64,000 nucleotides of DNA. Origin: Sporocytophaga myxococcoides DSM 11118 (GTDB taxonomy: Bacteria; Bacteroidota; Bacteroidia; Cytophagales; Cytophagaceae). The stretch spans positions 145,821 to 209,820 of the forward strand of contig NZ_AUFX01000012.1 of NCBI RefSeq assembly GCF_000426725.1, in the 5' to 3' direction. The notes under the pieces were generated by a model, which was given only the letters and a program-made list of their open reading frames with translations, was not told the DNA's origin and searched no databases. A program made the position numbers and the translations under genes. This document shows, piece after piece, positions 45,081 through 53,641 of this stretch (the first letter of the stretch is position 1; the number at the start of each line of letters is the position of its first letter).

Positions 45081-46392
45081 GATTTTACTAGCACTCCTGA
45101 TTTCTTTAACAGCTTTTCAGGCAACAGCTCAGTTAACGGAAAATTCACCCTATTCACGCTTTGGTTTGGGAGACCTTTATCCCTCCGGTAGCATCAGGAA
45201 TATTGGAATGGCAGGCGTTGGGGTTGCATCTCCTAACCTTGAGTACATCAACTTCCTGAACCCTGCCCTACTTCCAACCAATAGAAGGCTAAACCTGGAT
45301 ACAACAATTAAATATACCATGTTTGAAGGTGCTTTGTATGGGGTAGGAAGATCGATAAGTGATGGTGCACTTAAGCAACAGAGCAAATCAGTCAACTTTC
45401 AATATCTGAATATTGCTTTTCCAGTTTCTAATCGTTGGACAACAAGTATTAGCCTTAATCCATACAGCAATATGAGTTACGATTATCATTCCGGATTTGA
45501 TACAGCCGGATTAGCTGTAAGCACTTCTAATATTGGTACAGGTGGACTTTATACAGTTAACTTTGCAAATGGTGTGGATTTAACCAGAAATTTCTCAGCA
45601 GGCTTGACTGCGTCATATGTTTTTGGTTCAACGAACGAGGAATATTTTACTCAACTTACATCTCTTGACCTTTCTGTTCAAGATCAGAAATATGGAATTA
45701 ATCAGAGAACTTCTTATTCCGGATTTAATTTTAAGCCAGGTCTAGCATACAGAAATATATTCAAAACTGCAGTTAAAGAAGAAGAAGAGCACATTTATTA
45801 TAACCTTGGTGCTACCTATGATTTTTCGGGTGGTTTAACTTCTAGAAGGGAGTTGACCAGACAGATAAGAAGCAATTTAAATGCTGTAAATGAGGATACG
45901 ATTATCAGCAATACTAAAATGCATGCAGTGCTTCCGTCAAAACTTACAGTGGGTTTTAGTATCGACAAGCCTGTTTATTGGAGTGTTGGTGTTGATTTTA
46001 CTTATTTAAGTTATAGTAAATACAAAAATTTTGATGCAGGAATAGATAATTTTAAAAATGGCTATAAAATTGCTCTTGGGGGTGAATACAAACTGAAGGG
46101 GCAGGAAGTGATGAAAATGCCAATTTTAAGGGCTGGACTTTCTTACCAGAAAACGCCTTTTTATTTTAATGGAACTCAACTAAATGATTTTTCTGTTTCA
46201 CTAGGCGGTTCAATACCTGTTGGCCGCAAAGACCCAAGATATAAGTCCAAACCATTGTCAAGACTGAATATCGCTTTGGTTGCTGGCCAGAGAGGCACAA
46301 CCAATGATGGACTTATTCGTGACAGGTATTTCCAGGTATATCTTAGTTTCCAGACTATTGACAAATGGTTTGAGCGCAGAAGAATTGAATAA
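45064..46392 (+). CDS. Outer-membrane beta-barrel protein, function unknown
   Basis: A 442-aa protein. It has a signal peptide (residues 1-22, ending ...FQATAQ) and then the opening ENSPYSRFGLGDLYPSGSIRNIGMAG, typical of a widespread Bacteroidota outer-membrane barrel group. Alternating aromatic/hydrophobic strands continue to the C-terminal YFQVYLSFQTIDKWFERRRIE. It overlaps coaX by 17 bp and lptC by 1 bp, so all are probably translated from one message. It may take part in envelope biogenesis, but nothing catalytic is visible. Confidence 0.78.
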   Translation: MRDFYRILLALLISLTAFQATAQLTENSPYSRFGLGDLYPSGSIRNIGMAGVGVASPNLEYINFLNPALLPTNRRLNLDTTIKYTMFEGALYGVGRSISDGALKQQSKSVNFQYLNIAFPVSNRWTTSISLNPYSNMSYDYHSGFDTAGLAVSTSNIGTGGLYTVNFANGVDLTRNFSAGLTASYVFGSTNEEYFTQLTSLDLSVQDQKYGINQRTSYSGFNFKPGLAYRNIFKTAVKEEEEHIYYNLGATYDFSGGLTSRRELTRQIRSNLNAVNEDTIISNTKMHAVLPSKLTVGFSIDKPVYWSVGVDFTYLSYSKYKNFDAGIDNFKNGYKIALGGEYKLKGQEVMKMPILRAGLSYQKTPFYFNGTQLNDFSVSLGGSIPVGRKDPRYKSKPLSRLNIALVAGQRGTTNDGLIRDRYFQVYLSFQTIDKWFERRRIE

Positions 46393-46928
46393 TGTTAATG
46401 AGAAAAGTCTTTTTATTTTTAACAGCCACAATAATTTTCTTTTCCTGTCAAAAGGTTAAAACCTATGAACAGCTAAAGCCTTATGATGGTCCGGTAATGG
46501 AAGTGAATGATATAGAAACAATTTATTCAGATTCCTCGGTCGTAAGGGTAAGATTAAAAGCCCCCAAAGAATTAGAATTACAAAATGGAGATAGGTTGTT
46601 TCCAAAAGGGGTATTTATTGAATTTTTTGACAAAAATGGCGTTAAAACGTCTACGTTGAAAGGAAATTCAGGGAAACTGGAAAAGGAAAGGAACCTTTAC
46701 AATGTTAAAGGAGCCGTCGAAATTAAAAGTATAGAGCAGAAGAAGAAAATGAATAGTGAAGAATTATTCTGGGATCCAGGTAAGGATGAAGTTTACTGTG
46801 ATACAAATACTTTTGTAACTATTACGACACCTACAGAAATCCTGATGGGAAAGGGCCTTAAAACAAATCAGAATTTTACCTCCTATAAAATTTTGCATCC
46901 TACAGGAGTTATTGACGTGACTGAATAA
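46392..46928 (+). CDS. lptC: LPS export protein LptC, lipoprotein form
   Basis: A 178-aa periplasmic protein that passes lipopolysaccharide from the LptBFG extractor towards LptA. The signal ends in FFSCQK, a lipobox with Cys near residue 19, which is usual for Bacteroidota LptC, unlike the transmembrane-anchored E. coli form. LptC-like strands follow: VEVNDIETIYSDSSVVRVRLKAP-type pattern, FPKGVFIEFFDKNG, TSTLKGNSGKLEKERNLYNVKGAVEI and DPGKDEVYCDT. The Met at residue 3 (46398) is an equally good start. The small membrane protein follows within 10 bp. Confidence 0.88.
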   Translation: MLMRKVFLFLTATIIFFSCQKVKTYEQLKPYDGPVMEVNDIETIYSDSSVVRVRLKAPKELELQNGDRLFPKGVFIEFFDKNGVKTSTLKGNSGKLEKERNLYNVKGAVEIKSIEQKKKMNSEELFWDPGKDEVYCDTNTFVTITTPTEILMGKGLKTNQNFTSYKILHPTGVIDVTE

Positions 46929-46936
46929 ATTTGAGT

Positions 46937-47155
46937 ATGAAACTTCTGGGAACAATAATATTTTCATTAGGCGTTGTGTTCCTGCTTACGGGAATTCATC
47001 AGGCAATGACAGTAGGATTCAAAGAAAGCTACTGGCTTTTCATGTTATGTTTCATGATGCTGATGTTTTTTCAATGGGTGAAATCCAAAAGTCCTGAAAA
47101 GCAAGAGTATAAAGAGAAGTCAGAATCTTCGAAGAAAGTTAGGGTTAAGAAATAA
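46937..47155 (+). CDS. Small membrane protein downstream of lptC
   Basis: A 72-aa protein with two helices (LLGTIIFSLGVVFLLTGIHQ and WLFMLCFMMLMFFQWV) and a KSPEKQEYKEKSESSKK basic tail. The frame opens at a TTG (46931), but the ATG two codons later is the likelier start. It is 8 bp after lptC. No function is recognised; the position suggests the same transcript. Confidence 0.6.
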   Translation: MKLLGTIIFSLGVVFLLTGIHQAMTVGFKESYWLFMLCFMMLMFFQWVKSKSPEKQEYKEKSESSKKVRVKK

Positions 47156-47182
47156 ATAATTTTATTTCAGAGGTTTATTGAT

Positions 47183-47214
47183 TTTGATTTTGAAAATTAA
47201 TAATAGTATTTTTG
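47183..47214 (+). promoter_or_regulatory. Bacteroidota-type promoter of the PPIase gene
   Basis: TTTG (47183-47186), 20 nt, TATTTTTG (47207-47214) fit the consensus fully. The predicted start of transcription is about 25 nt before the ATG at 47245. Confidence 0.7.
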
Positions 47215-47244
47215 CGGTTCTTTAAAAGAAATTATAATTAAGCA

Positions 47245-49350
47245 ATGGCAATTTTTAACAAAATTAATCAGCATTCCGGGGTTGTTGTAGGAATCGTGGC
47301 CGTAGGTCTGGTTCTTTTCTTGGTGGGAGGCGAGGTTTTCGGACCAAATTCCTATTTCCGTAACAGATCCAAAAATGTAGGAGAAATCGCCGGAAAAAGT
47401 GTTTCCGCTGAGGATTTCCAAAAAAAGGTAGACGAAACAGAAGCTGACTATGTCCTGAGAACAGGAAGAAGTGTTGGCGAAAGTGAAAGACCTTCTATTA
47501 TTGAACAGGCATGGAATGCAAAAATATTTGATATTGCTTATGCAAAGCAGTTTGAGAAACTTGGCCTAACCGTTACTAACGACGAGTTATACGACATGGT
47601 TCAAGGTGAGCATATTCACCCTACTGTTATCCAGTTATTTTCTAATCCTCAGACACAACAATTCGATAAAGCTTTCCTAAAAGAATTCTTTAACAAATTT
47701 AAAGAAAGAGATCCTCGTGATCAGCAACTTTGGTACAGCATTGAAAGAGGCATTAAAGAAGAAAGACTTAGAACAAAGTATCTTAACCTTTTCAGAAAAT
47801 CTGTTTATGTGACTTCTGAAGAAGCAAAAAGAGACTATAATAGTCAGAATACTAAAGCGGAGGCTAAATATTTATATGTTCCTTTTTATGCCGTTGCGGA
47901 CAGCCTTGTAAAAGTAACTGACGATATGTTGTCTGATTACCTGAACAAGCATAAGAATGAATTCAAAGTTGAAGCAGGAAGATCATTTGACTATGTTACT
48001 TTCAGCATTAAACCAAGTGCAGAGGATAGCGCAGCGTTTAAACAAGAACTAGCGGAAGTTAAAAAGGAATTTGCAACTTCTCAGAATGACACCTTATTTA
48101 TTCAGACAAATTCTGATAATCCGGTTCCTCCTTCATTCAAAACTTTCGGAGAACTACCTGAAGAGTTGAAAAACATAGCCAACAATGTTGTTATTGATAG
48201 CATTTATGGTCCTTTTGTTACTGCAGGTAAAGTACAGTTGTATAAGATCAATGATATAAAATCTGATTCTGTATCTTATGCAAAAGCAAGTCACATCCTT
48301 TTTGACACAAGAAATAAATCTGCTGCTGAAAAAGATTCTTTAAAGAAAAAAGCAAACGATGTACTTAATCAGATTAGATCAGGTGCGGACTTTGCTCAAA
48401 TGGCAAGAATGTACGGATCTGACGGTACAGCTTCAAGAGGTGGAGATCTTGGCTGGTTTAGCCAGGGGCAAATGGTGAAGCCGTTCAGTGATGCTGTATT
48501 CCAGGCTTCTTCAGCTGGGTTACTTCCAAAATTAACTGAAACAGAATTTGGTTACCATATTATCAAAGTAACAGGTCCTAAAAGCAATAAGAAATATCTT
48601 GTAGCTCTTGTTGAGAAGGACATTATAGCTTCTGAAGCAACTAAAGATGCTGCTTTCAGAAAAGCAGATGAATTTGCTAATTCTATTAAAGATACTGCTG
48701 ACTTTAATGCAAAAGTAAAAGCAGATTCCTTGCAGAAATTCACTGCAACCAATATCAGAAAAGCTGACAGATATGTAAACAATCTTTCAAATGCAAGAGC
48801 AATTGTAAGATGGGCTTTCAATGATGCAGATGTAGAAGATGTTTCTTCAGTTTTCTCATTGGATGATCAGTATGTTGTTGCTATTTTAACAGGAGAAAGA
48901 GAAGAAGGTATCGCATCTGTGAATGATGTTAAAGACGAGCTTACTGCAAAAGTTAGAAATGAGGAGAAGGCAAAACTTATTACCGAAAAGCTTTCAAAAC
49001 TTTCTGGTACTTTTGAAAAGATTGCAGCTGAGTTTGGCGCAGGTGCTACTTCAGGCGCAGCTCCTGATGTAACGTTATCTTCTAATTCTATTGCAGCTAT
49101 TGGTTATGATCCAGTCGCAGTAGGTAAGTTATTCGGCTTGAATAAAGGTGAGAAAACAGGTCCGTTTAAAGGCGAATATGGTGTAATCAATCTTGAGCTC
49201 GTAAACATTACTCCTGCTCCTGAAATAGCTGATTATTCTAAATATAAAAATGATCTGATCAATCAGAGAATAGGAAGAGTTGATTACAGTGTGGATGAGG
49301 CAATCAGAAAGAACTCTGATATTGTTGATGAAAGAGTTAAATTCTTTTAG
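47245..49350 (+). CDS. Peptidyl-prolyl isomerase of the PpiD/SurA type
   Basis: A 701-aa periplasmic foldase anchored by one N-terminal helix (residues 11-29, GVVVGIVAVGLVLFLVGGEVF). The SurA-like N-terminal region ends before a parvulin domain at about residues 345-450 (ASHILFDTRNKSA...GADFAQMARMYGSDGTASRGGDLGWFSQGQMVKPFSDAVF...YHIIKV), which has the parvulin HILF and GGDLGW motifs. A second, more degenerate segment is at about 480-560. Such proteins fold outer-membrane proteins leaving the Sec translocon; neighbours lptC and the OMP fit that job. It has its own promoter. Confidence 0.93.
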   Translation: MAIFNKINQHSGVVVGIVAVGLVLFLVGGEVFGPNSYFRNRSKNVGEIAGKSVSAEDFQKKVDETEADYVLRTGRSVGESERPSIIEQAWNAKIFDIAYAKQFEKLGLTVTNDELYDMVQGEHIHPTVIQLFSNPQTQQFDKAFLKEFFNKFKERDPRDQQLWYSIERGIKEERLRTKYLNLFRKSVYVTSEEAKRDYNSQNTKAEAKYLYVPFYAVADSLVKVTDDMLSDYLNKHKNEFKVEAGRSFDYVTFSIKPSAEDSAAFKQELAEVKKEFATSQNDTLFIQTNSDNPVPPSFKTFGELPEELKNIANNVVIDSIYGPFVTAGKVQLYKINDIKSDSVSYAKASHILFDTRNKSAAEKDSLKKKANDVLNQIRSGADFAQMARMYGSDGTASRGGDLGWFSQGQMVKPFSDAVFQASSAGLLPKLTETEFGYHIIKVTGPKSNKKYLVALVEKDIIASEATKDAAFRKADEFANSIKDTADFNAKVKADSLQKFTATNIRKADRYVNNLSNARAIVRWAFNDADVEDVSSVFSLDDQYVVAILTGEREEGIASVNDVKDELTAKVRNEEKAKLITEKLSKLSGTFEKIAAEFGAGATSGAAPDVTLSSNSIAAIGYDPVAVGKLFGLNKGEKTGPFKGEYGVINLELVNITPAPEIADYSKYKNDLINQRIGRVDYSVDEAIRKNSDIVDERVKFF

Positions 49351-49373
49351 TAATTAAGTATTAGGATTAACAT

Positions 49374-49405
49374 AAAAAAACCTGAGAATTTTCTCAGGTT
49401 TTTTT
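49374..49405. terminator. Bidirectional terminator after the PPIase gene
   Basis: AAAAAAACCTGAGAA (49374-49388) and TTCTCAGGTTTTTTT (49391-49405) are fully complementary. The T-tracts serve both the PPIase gene and the convergent gene ending at 49413. Confidence 0.9.
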
Positions 49406-49412
49406 ATGCTTT

Positions 49413-49979
49413 TTATGAAAGTCTCAATGTGATATTTTTCTTTACAATCTCATAGAATTGCAGCGGCGGCATTGTTCTCCAGTTAATAATTTCAAGTGTG
49501 CCGCCAAAATTAATATAGTAGTCAAGTCGAAATTTTTTCCATTCATCAAGAACAAAATCTCTGAAGTTTACAGCCGCAATCCAACCATCTTCTACATCTT
49601 CAAACCATTCTTCATAATAGCAATCATCCGAACCATGAAAGTTAAGAACGTTTTCTCCCAAAAGGATAAACTGATTTATTCCTTCTCCAATTAAATGATC
49701 AATGACATTCCGTTTAAAATGCATAATATCATTGTGTAGGGTATCATTCCATTCTCCAAACATTTCAAGTATTGCAATCCCCTTTTCGTAATTGATAAAA
49801 AGGATTTTTAAGTAAAGCGTATCGGAGCCTATGTAATCCCATAACGGATGAATAAAGTATCCGTAAATGTTATTGGTATACCCCTGCATATTATATTCTA
49901 CTCCATGGAAAGGAGACCGTTCATCATCTGCAGGGTTGTAGTAGTTTTCCCAGTTATAAAATGGTTCTATCTCATGCAT
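49413..49979 (-). CDS. Protein of unknown function downstream of murQ
   Basis: A 188-aa acidic cytosolic protein (no signal or membrane segment), rich in Trp, Tyr and Asp, with NYYNPADDERSPFHGVEYN near the start and a DDCYYEEWFEDVEDGW block at about 118-133. I recognise no fold signature. It overlaps murQ by 8 bp and is the last gene of the sugar kinase-murQ-unknown operon, so a link to amino-sugar or cell-wall metabolism is possible; that is inference only. Confidence 0.7.
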   Translation of the reverse strand: MHEIEPFYNWENYYNPADDERSPFHGVEYNMQGYTNNIYGYFIHPLWDYIGSDTLYLKILFINYEKGIAILEMFGEWNDTLHNDIMHFKRNVIDHLIGEGINQFILLGENVLNFHGSDDCYYEEWFEDVEDGWIAAVNFRDFVLDEWKKFRLDYYINFGGTLEIINWRTMPPLQFYEIVKKNITLRLS

Positions 49980-50781
49980 GTTTCCTGTACCAGTCTATCG
50001 CTTTTCTCACGCTTCCTTGTTCTTCCAGAAGGCGTGCAGCTTTTTCTGTTTCAATCTTTAACTCATCCACAATCATTTTAATTCCTCTTTCGATGAGTTT
50101 TTCATTACTAAGCTGCATATCTACCATTTTGTTTCCTTTAACCCTTCCGAGTTGGATCATAACTGACGTACTGATCATGTTAAGAACAAGTTTTTGTGCG
50201 GTTCCGGCTTTCATTCTTGTACTGCCGGTAACGAATTCTGGTCCTGTAATTACCTCTACAGGAAAATGAACCTGTTCAGCGAGCGGTGAATCGGGATTAC
50301 ATGTAATACACCCCGTTATCAAATTATTACTGCGTGCGGTTTTAACGCCTTCCACAACATATGGAGTGGTGCCGGATGCTGCAATACCTATTACTACATC
50401 GTTTGAAGTAATATTATAAACCTGGAGATCAATCCATGCCTGTTGGTTATCGTCTTCGGCAAACTCCACTGCTTTGCGCAAAGCGATATCACCTCCGGCA
50501 ATAAGCCCTATTACCCAGTCTTCCGGAACTCCGAAAGAAGGAGGACACTCTGATGCATCCAATACCCCAAGTCTTCCGCTGGTGCCTGCTCCTATGTAAA
50601 AAAGCCTGCCTCCTGCTTTCATTTTTTCAATGATTGCGGAGACAAGCTTTTCAATTTGTGGGATTGCCTTTTCAACGGCAATCGGAACAGTTATATCTTC
50701 CTGATTTATATTTCTAAGAAGCTCACCAACAGACATTTTTTCAAGGTCGTTAAACCTTGATGATGTCTCAGTGATGCGCAT
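49972..50781 (-). CDS. murQ: N-acetylmuramic acid 6-phosphate etherase
   Basis: Cleaves the D-lactyl ether of MurNAc-6-phosphate to give GlcNAc-6-phosphate and lactate. 269 aa from the Met at 50781 (MRITETSSRFNDLEKMSVGEL); the open frame extends 17 codons upstream, but this start matches MurQ. Single SIS fold: YIGAGTSGRLGVLDASECPPSFG, ALRKAVEFAEDD, NDVVIGIAASGTTPYV, CNPDSPLAEQVHFPVEVITGPEFVTGSTRMKAGTAQKLVLNM. It overlaps the sugar kinase by 14 bp and shares an operon with it. Together with AnmK it completes a MurNAc recycling route. Confidence 0.95.
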   Translation of the reverse strand: MRITETSSRFNDLEKMSVGELLRNINQEDITVPIAVEKAIPQIEKLVSAIIEKMKAGGRLFYIGAGTSGRLGVLDASECPPSFGVPEDWVIGLIAGGDIALRKAVEFAEDDNQQAWIDLQVYNITSNDVVIGIAASGTTPYVVEGVKTARSNNLITGCITCNPDSPLAEQVHFPVEVITGPEFVTGSTRMKAGTAQKLVLNMISTSVMIQLGRVKGNKMVDMQLSNEKLIERGIKMIVDELKIETEKAARLLEEQGSVRKAIDWYRKHA

Positions 50782-51631
50782 GCACGTATTCTTTTTTATA
50801 ATGATAGTCTGTAAGAGATTCCATCGGATCACCTACGATATTTCCGATTGTTACGCCTTTGTCAGCTGCTACTTTGTATAGCACATCACTTAGATAGTGT
50901 GCAATAGAACCGACAAAATTAACAGGAAGGGTTTTAGCTCCTTCGTATCTCAATATTGATCTGTCAAACATCAACTCGAAGTTGTGGTAAGCCAGATTAA
51001 ATAAATATGGATCTTTTTGATTTTCTGCAACAAATCTTGCGAAAGAAGCCAGGTACCTGTTAGGAAAAGGTTTTGTATAAACTTTATCTAATATGTCTGC
51101 TTGTCTGTCCGGAGTAAATTCTTCAAACTTCTTCGTAACATGTGCGGGCATTGCTTCTCTGATATATTCTCTGATAACCATTCTGCCCAGGTATCCGCCA
51201 CTACCTTCATCACCAAGGAATAGACCAAGACTGTGAATGTTTTTTGTAACATCTTTCCCGTCATATGAACAGGTGTTGGAACCTGTTCCTGAGATGCAGG
51301 CAATACCAGGAGTATCTCCAAGAGCAGCTTTTGCAGCAGCAAGAAGGTCATGGTCAACAGTTACTTCAGTTCCCGGAAAAGCTCTACGAATTGCAACCGC
51401 TACTTGCTCTCTTTGTTCCATAGCTTCACAACCTGCGCCGTAAAAGAATATTTTCTCAATTTTTTTGGAACCTAACTGTGGAATCAAGTCATTTATCAGC
51501 GTCTGATAAATATCTTCAGAGCTTTGATAATACGGGTTGAATCCAACAGTCTTTGCTGTAGACCTGTTATTGTCTTTGTCGACAATAACCCAGTTTGTTT
51601 TGGTTGAACCGCTGTCTGCAATTACTATCAT
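50768..51631 (-). CDS. N-acetylglucosamine kinase, BadF/BadG/BcrA/BcrD ATPase family
   Basis: A 287-aa sugar kinase of the ASKHA fold. The first phosphate loop DSGSTKTNWVIVDKDNN is at residues 5-21, the second is in ACISGTGSNTCSYDG with LGDEGSGGYLGRMVI after it, and the adenosine motif lies in VNFVGSIAHYLSDVL. It probably phosphorylates GlcNAc or MurNAc; the MurQ partner argues for cell-wall amino sugars (a MurK-like role). No transporter is nearby. Confidence 0.88.
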   Translation of the reverse strand: MIVIADSGSTKTNWVIVDKDNNRSTAKTVGFNPYYQSSEDIYQTLINDLIPQLGSKKIEKIFFYGAGCEAMEQREQVAVAIRRAFPGTEVTVDHDLLAAAKAALGDTPGIACISGTGSNTCSYDGKDVTKNIHSLGLFLGDEGSGGYLGRMVIREYIREAMPAHVTKKFEEFTPDRQADILDKVYTKPFPNRYLASFARFVAENQKDPYLFNLAYHNFELMFDRSILRYEGAKTLPVNFVGSIAHYLSDVLYKVAADKGVTIGNIVGDPMESLTDYHYKKEYVHAHH

Positions 51632-51669
51632 CGTTTAATTTTTTATTTATTGGGAAATATTACAAATTA

Positions 51670-51915
51670 TCAAGGCTTCAATATACCTACAATTTTAAAT
51701 TTATCAAAAACATTCTCATTATGAGGAGCGTCTTTCATTTCTTCCGTTAAATCCTGTCCTGCCCAATGTTCATAATGCTTACCGCCTCTCCATAATCTTG
51801 ATTTATTCAATTCGTAAATAAAACCATTGTAGGCGCACCAGATCTCTTCTTTATCTACTCCGTTTCTCAATGCAAGCTGTGATCTTGTAAAACTCGGGTA
51901 ATCAGACAAATTCAT
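51670..51915 (-). CDS. Cytochrome b5-like heme-binding domain protein
   Basis: A small 81-aa single-domain protein: FTRSQLALRNGVDKEEIWCA, YNGFIYELNKSRLWRGGKHYEHWAGQDLTEEMKDAPHNENVFDKFKIVG. The pattern matches the predicted heme/steroid-binding small proteins, with His in GKHYEHWAGQDL and APHNE as candidate axial ligands. It has no signal peptide or membrane anchor. It starts 5 bp after the RDD gene, so the two are likely co-transcribed. Confidence 0.82.
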   Translation of the reverse strand: MNLSDYPSFTRSQLALRNGVDKEEIWCAYNGFIYELNKSRLWRGGKHYEHWAGQDLTEEMKDAPHNENVFDKFKIVGILKP

Positions 51916-51920
51916 AAAGG

Positions 51921-52625
51921 CTAAAAAGCAGAGGTAGTGTTATAGTAATCCTTTAAAACAGTTTTCAATAACACGATAGGGTCCATTTGTGTTTGAATAT
52001 CGAGTGCAGTTTTTATCTTTTTTGCAAGTTCCCCGGCAGGAATCATGTTGCCTGAAGTTTCAAATACCTTTATTGCTTCTTTGATAATTTCCATGTCACG
52101 GTCATTCAACCTATCAACACCAACAAATACGGGTACATAATTGCTTTCAGGGTTCACAAAAAGCGTGTTGTCCAGACTGTATTGTTTTTTTACTCTGACC
52201 ACTGTTGTGCCTGCAAGAAGATCTCCAAGCCTTTGTCCCTTCCCAGTTGCCGCTATGGTAAGCATGGCAACGCCGCCATAGAAAAACAAATCAATTGGCC
52301 TGAGTACCCATCTTAGAAAGTAATTTAAAAAAGTACATTCTTTACCGTCCATCCTGATAACTTTTATACCCCTGCTTTTCATTCCGGGTGACTGGCCATT
52401 CATAAATGTTTCAAACAATAGTTGATATAAAAATGGTGGAATTGCAAAAAGGAAGTATATGAGTGGGTTATTAGCATCAGTATATCCAACAATAATTGCT
52501 AAAAGAATAAAGTATGAAATGATAATAAGATAATCCCTGAAATTTGCGACAATTCTATCCCAAATTGAGGCAATTTCGTATTGTATAATTACATTTTGTG
52601 GGGTTTGAATCTTAATCGTTTGCAT
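51921..52625 (-). CDS. RDD-family membrane protein
   Basis: A 234-aa protein. The RDD domain covers about residues 15-150: R19/D22-like residues in IWDRIVANFRDYLII, two or three helices, and GQSPGMKSRGIKVIRMDGKECT with LRWVLRPIDLFFYGG and KGQRLGDLLAGTTVVR. The remaining 80 residues are soluble. The function of the family is uncertain (some members affect ion or osmotic stress). It is divergent by 44 bp from the SpoIIM-like gene. RDD genes commonly stand beside SpoIIM/MoxR clusters, which this position supports. Confidence 0.88.
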   Translation of the reverse strand: MQTIKIQTPQNVIIQYEIASIWDRIVANFRDYLIIISYFILLAIIVGYTDANNPLIYFLFAIPPFLYQLLFETFMNGQSPGMKSRGIKVIRMDGKECTFLNYFLRWVLRPIDLFFYGGVAMLTIAATGKGQRLGDLLAGTTVVRVKKQYSLDNTLFVNPESNYVPVFVGVDRLNDRDMEIIKEAIKVFETSGNMIPAGELAKKIKTALDIQTQMDPIVLLKTVLKDYYNTTSAF

Positions 52626-52669
52626 CTCAGCAGAAAATTTATAAATTTTATGAAATATACTTATTTTTT

Positions 52670-53641
52670 ATGAGGGAAGCGGCTTTTATAAAGCAAAATT
52701 CGGGGAAGTGGAAAAATTTTGAAATCCTGCTGGGAGAAAGATACACAGGCGATCCTGATAAGTTATCAGAACTGTTTATCGAACTTACGGACGATCTTTC
52801 GTATGCGCAAACCAACTATCCTTCAAGTAAAATTACTATGTATTTAAATGACCTCACATTAAGAGTTCACGGAAATATTTATAAAAATAAAAAAGAAAAA
52901 AGCGGAAGATTTTTCTCTTTCTGGAAGACAGAACTTCCATTAACTGTTTATAGAAATAGAAATGCACTCCTTGCATCTCTTATTATCTTTGCCATCTCTA
53001 TCGCAATGGGAGTAATATCAGCCTATTATGATGATTCTTTTGTTCGGATAATCCTGGGGGATAATTATGTAAACATGACGATCAGCAATATTGAAAGAGG
53101 AGACCCAATGGCTGTGTATAAAGGAGAAGGTGAGACAAACATGTTTCTTTTCATTACTTTTAATAATATCAGAGTTGCATTCATGACCTTTGCCGCAGGT
53201 GTAGCATATGCTTTGGGCACTATTTACTTTTTGTTTACTAATGGCGTTATGCTTGGAGCGTTTCAGACTTTTTTTTACAAGTATGATTTATTGCTTCATT
53301 CTGTACTTACTATTTGGATTCACGGTACAATAGAAATCTCTTCTATTGTAATCGCAGGAGGAGCAGGATTGGTACTTGGTAAATCATTATTATTTCCTGG
53401 TACATATTCAAGAGGTATATCTCTGATGAGAGGTGCGCGGGAAGGAGCCAAGATAAGTTTAGGACTTGTCCCTCTGTTTATTGTAGCTGGTTTTTTAGAA
53501 GGTTTTGTAACAAGACACACTGAAATGCACGATTCCATAAAACTATTAATAATTCTGGCTTCTGCTGGCTTCATAATTTATTACTTTGTTTTCTATCCTA
53601 AATTAATTCACAACCGATACAACCATGCAACAAAAAATTAA
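52670..53641 (+). CDS. SpoIIM-family integral membrane protein
   Basis: A 323-aa protein of the stage II sporulation M / DUF95 family. An N-terminal soluble REAAFIKQNSGKWKNFEILL motif (W-x-x-L-E) comes first, then a first helix at about 100-122, and a bundle of four to five helices with NNIRVAFMTFAAGVAYALGTIYFLFTNGVMLGAF and HGTIEISSIVIAGGAGLVLG, the family core. The organism need not sporulate; the family is widespread. It overlaps the next gene by 17 bp and heads the operon. Confidence 0.9.
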   Translation: MREAAFIKQNSGKWKNFEILLGERYTGDPDKLSELFIELTDDLSYAQTNYPSSKITMYLNDLTLRVHGNIYKNKKEKSGRFFSFWKTELPLTVYRNRNALLASLIIFAISIAMGVISAYYDDSFVRIILGDNYVNMTISNIERGDPMAVYKGEGETNMFLFITFNNIRVAFMTFAAGVAYALGTIYFLFTNGVMLGAFQTFFYKYDLLLHSVLTIWIHGTIEISSIVIAGGAGLVLGKSLLFPGTYSRGISLMRGAREGAKISLGLVPLFIVAGFLEGFVTRHTEMHDSIKLLIILASAGFIIYYFVFYPKLIHNRYNHATKN

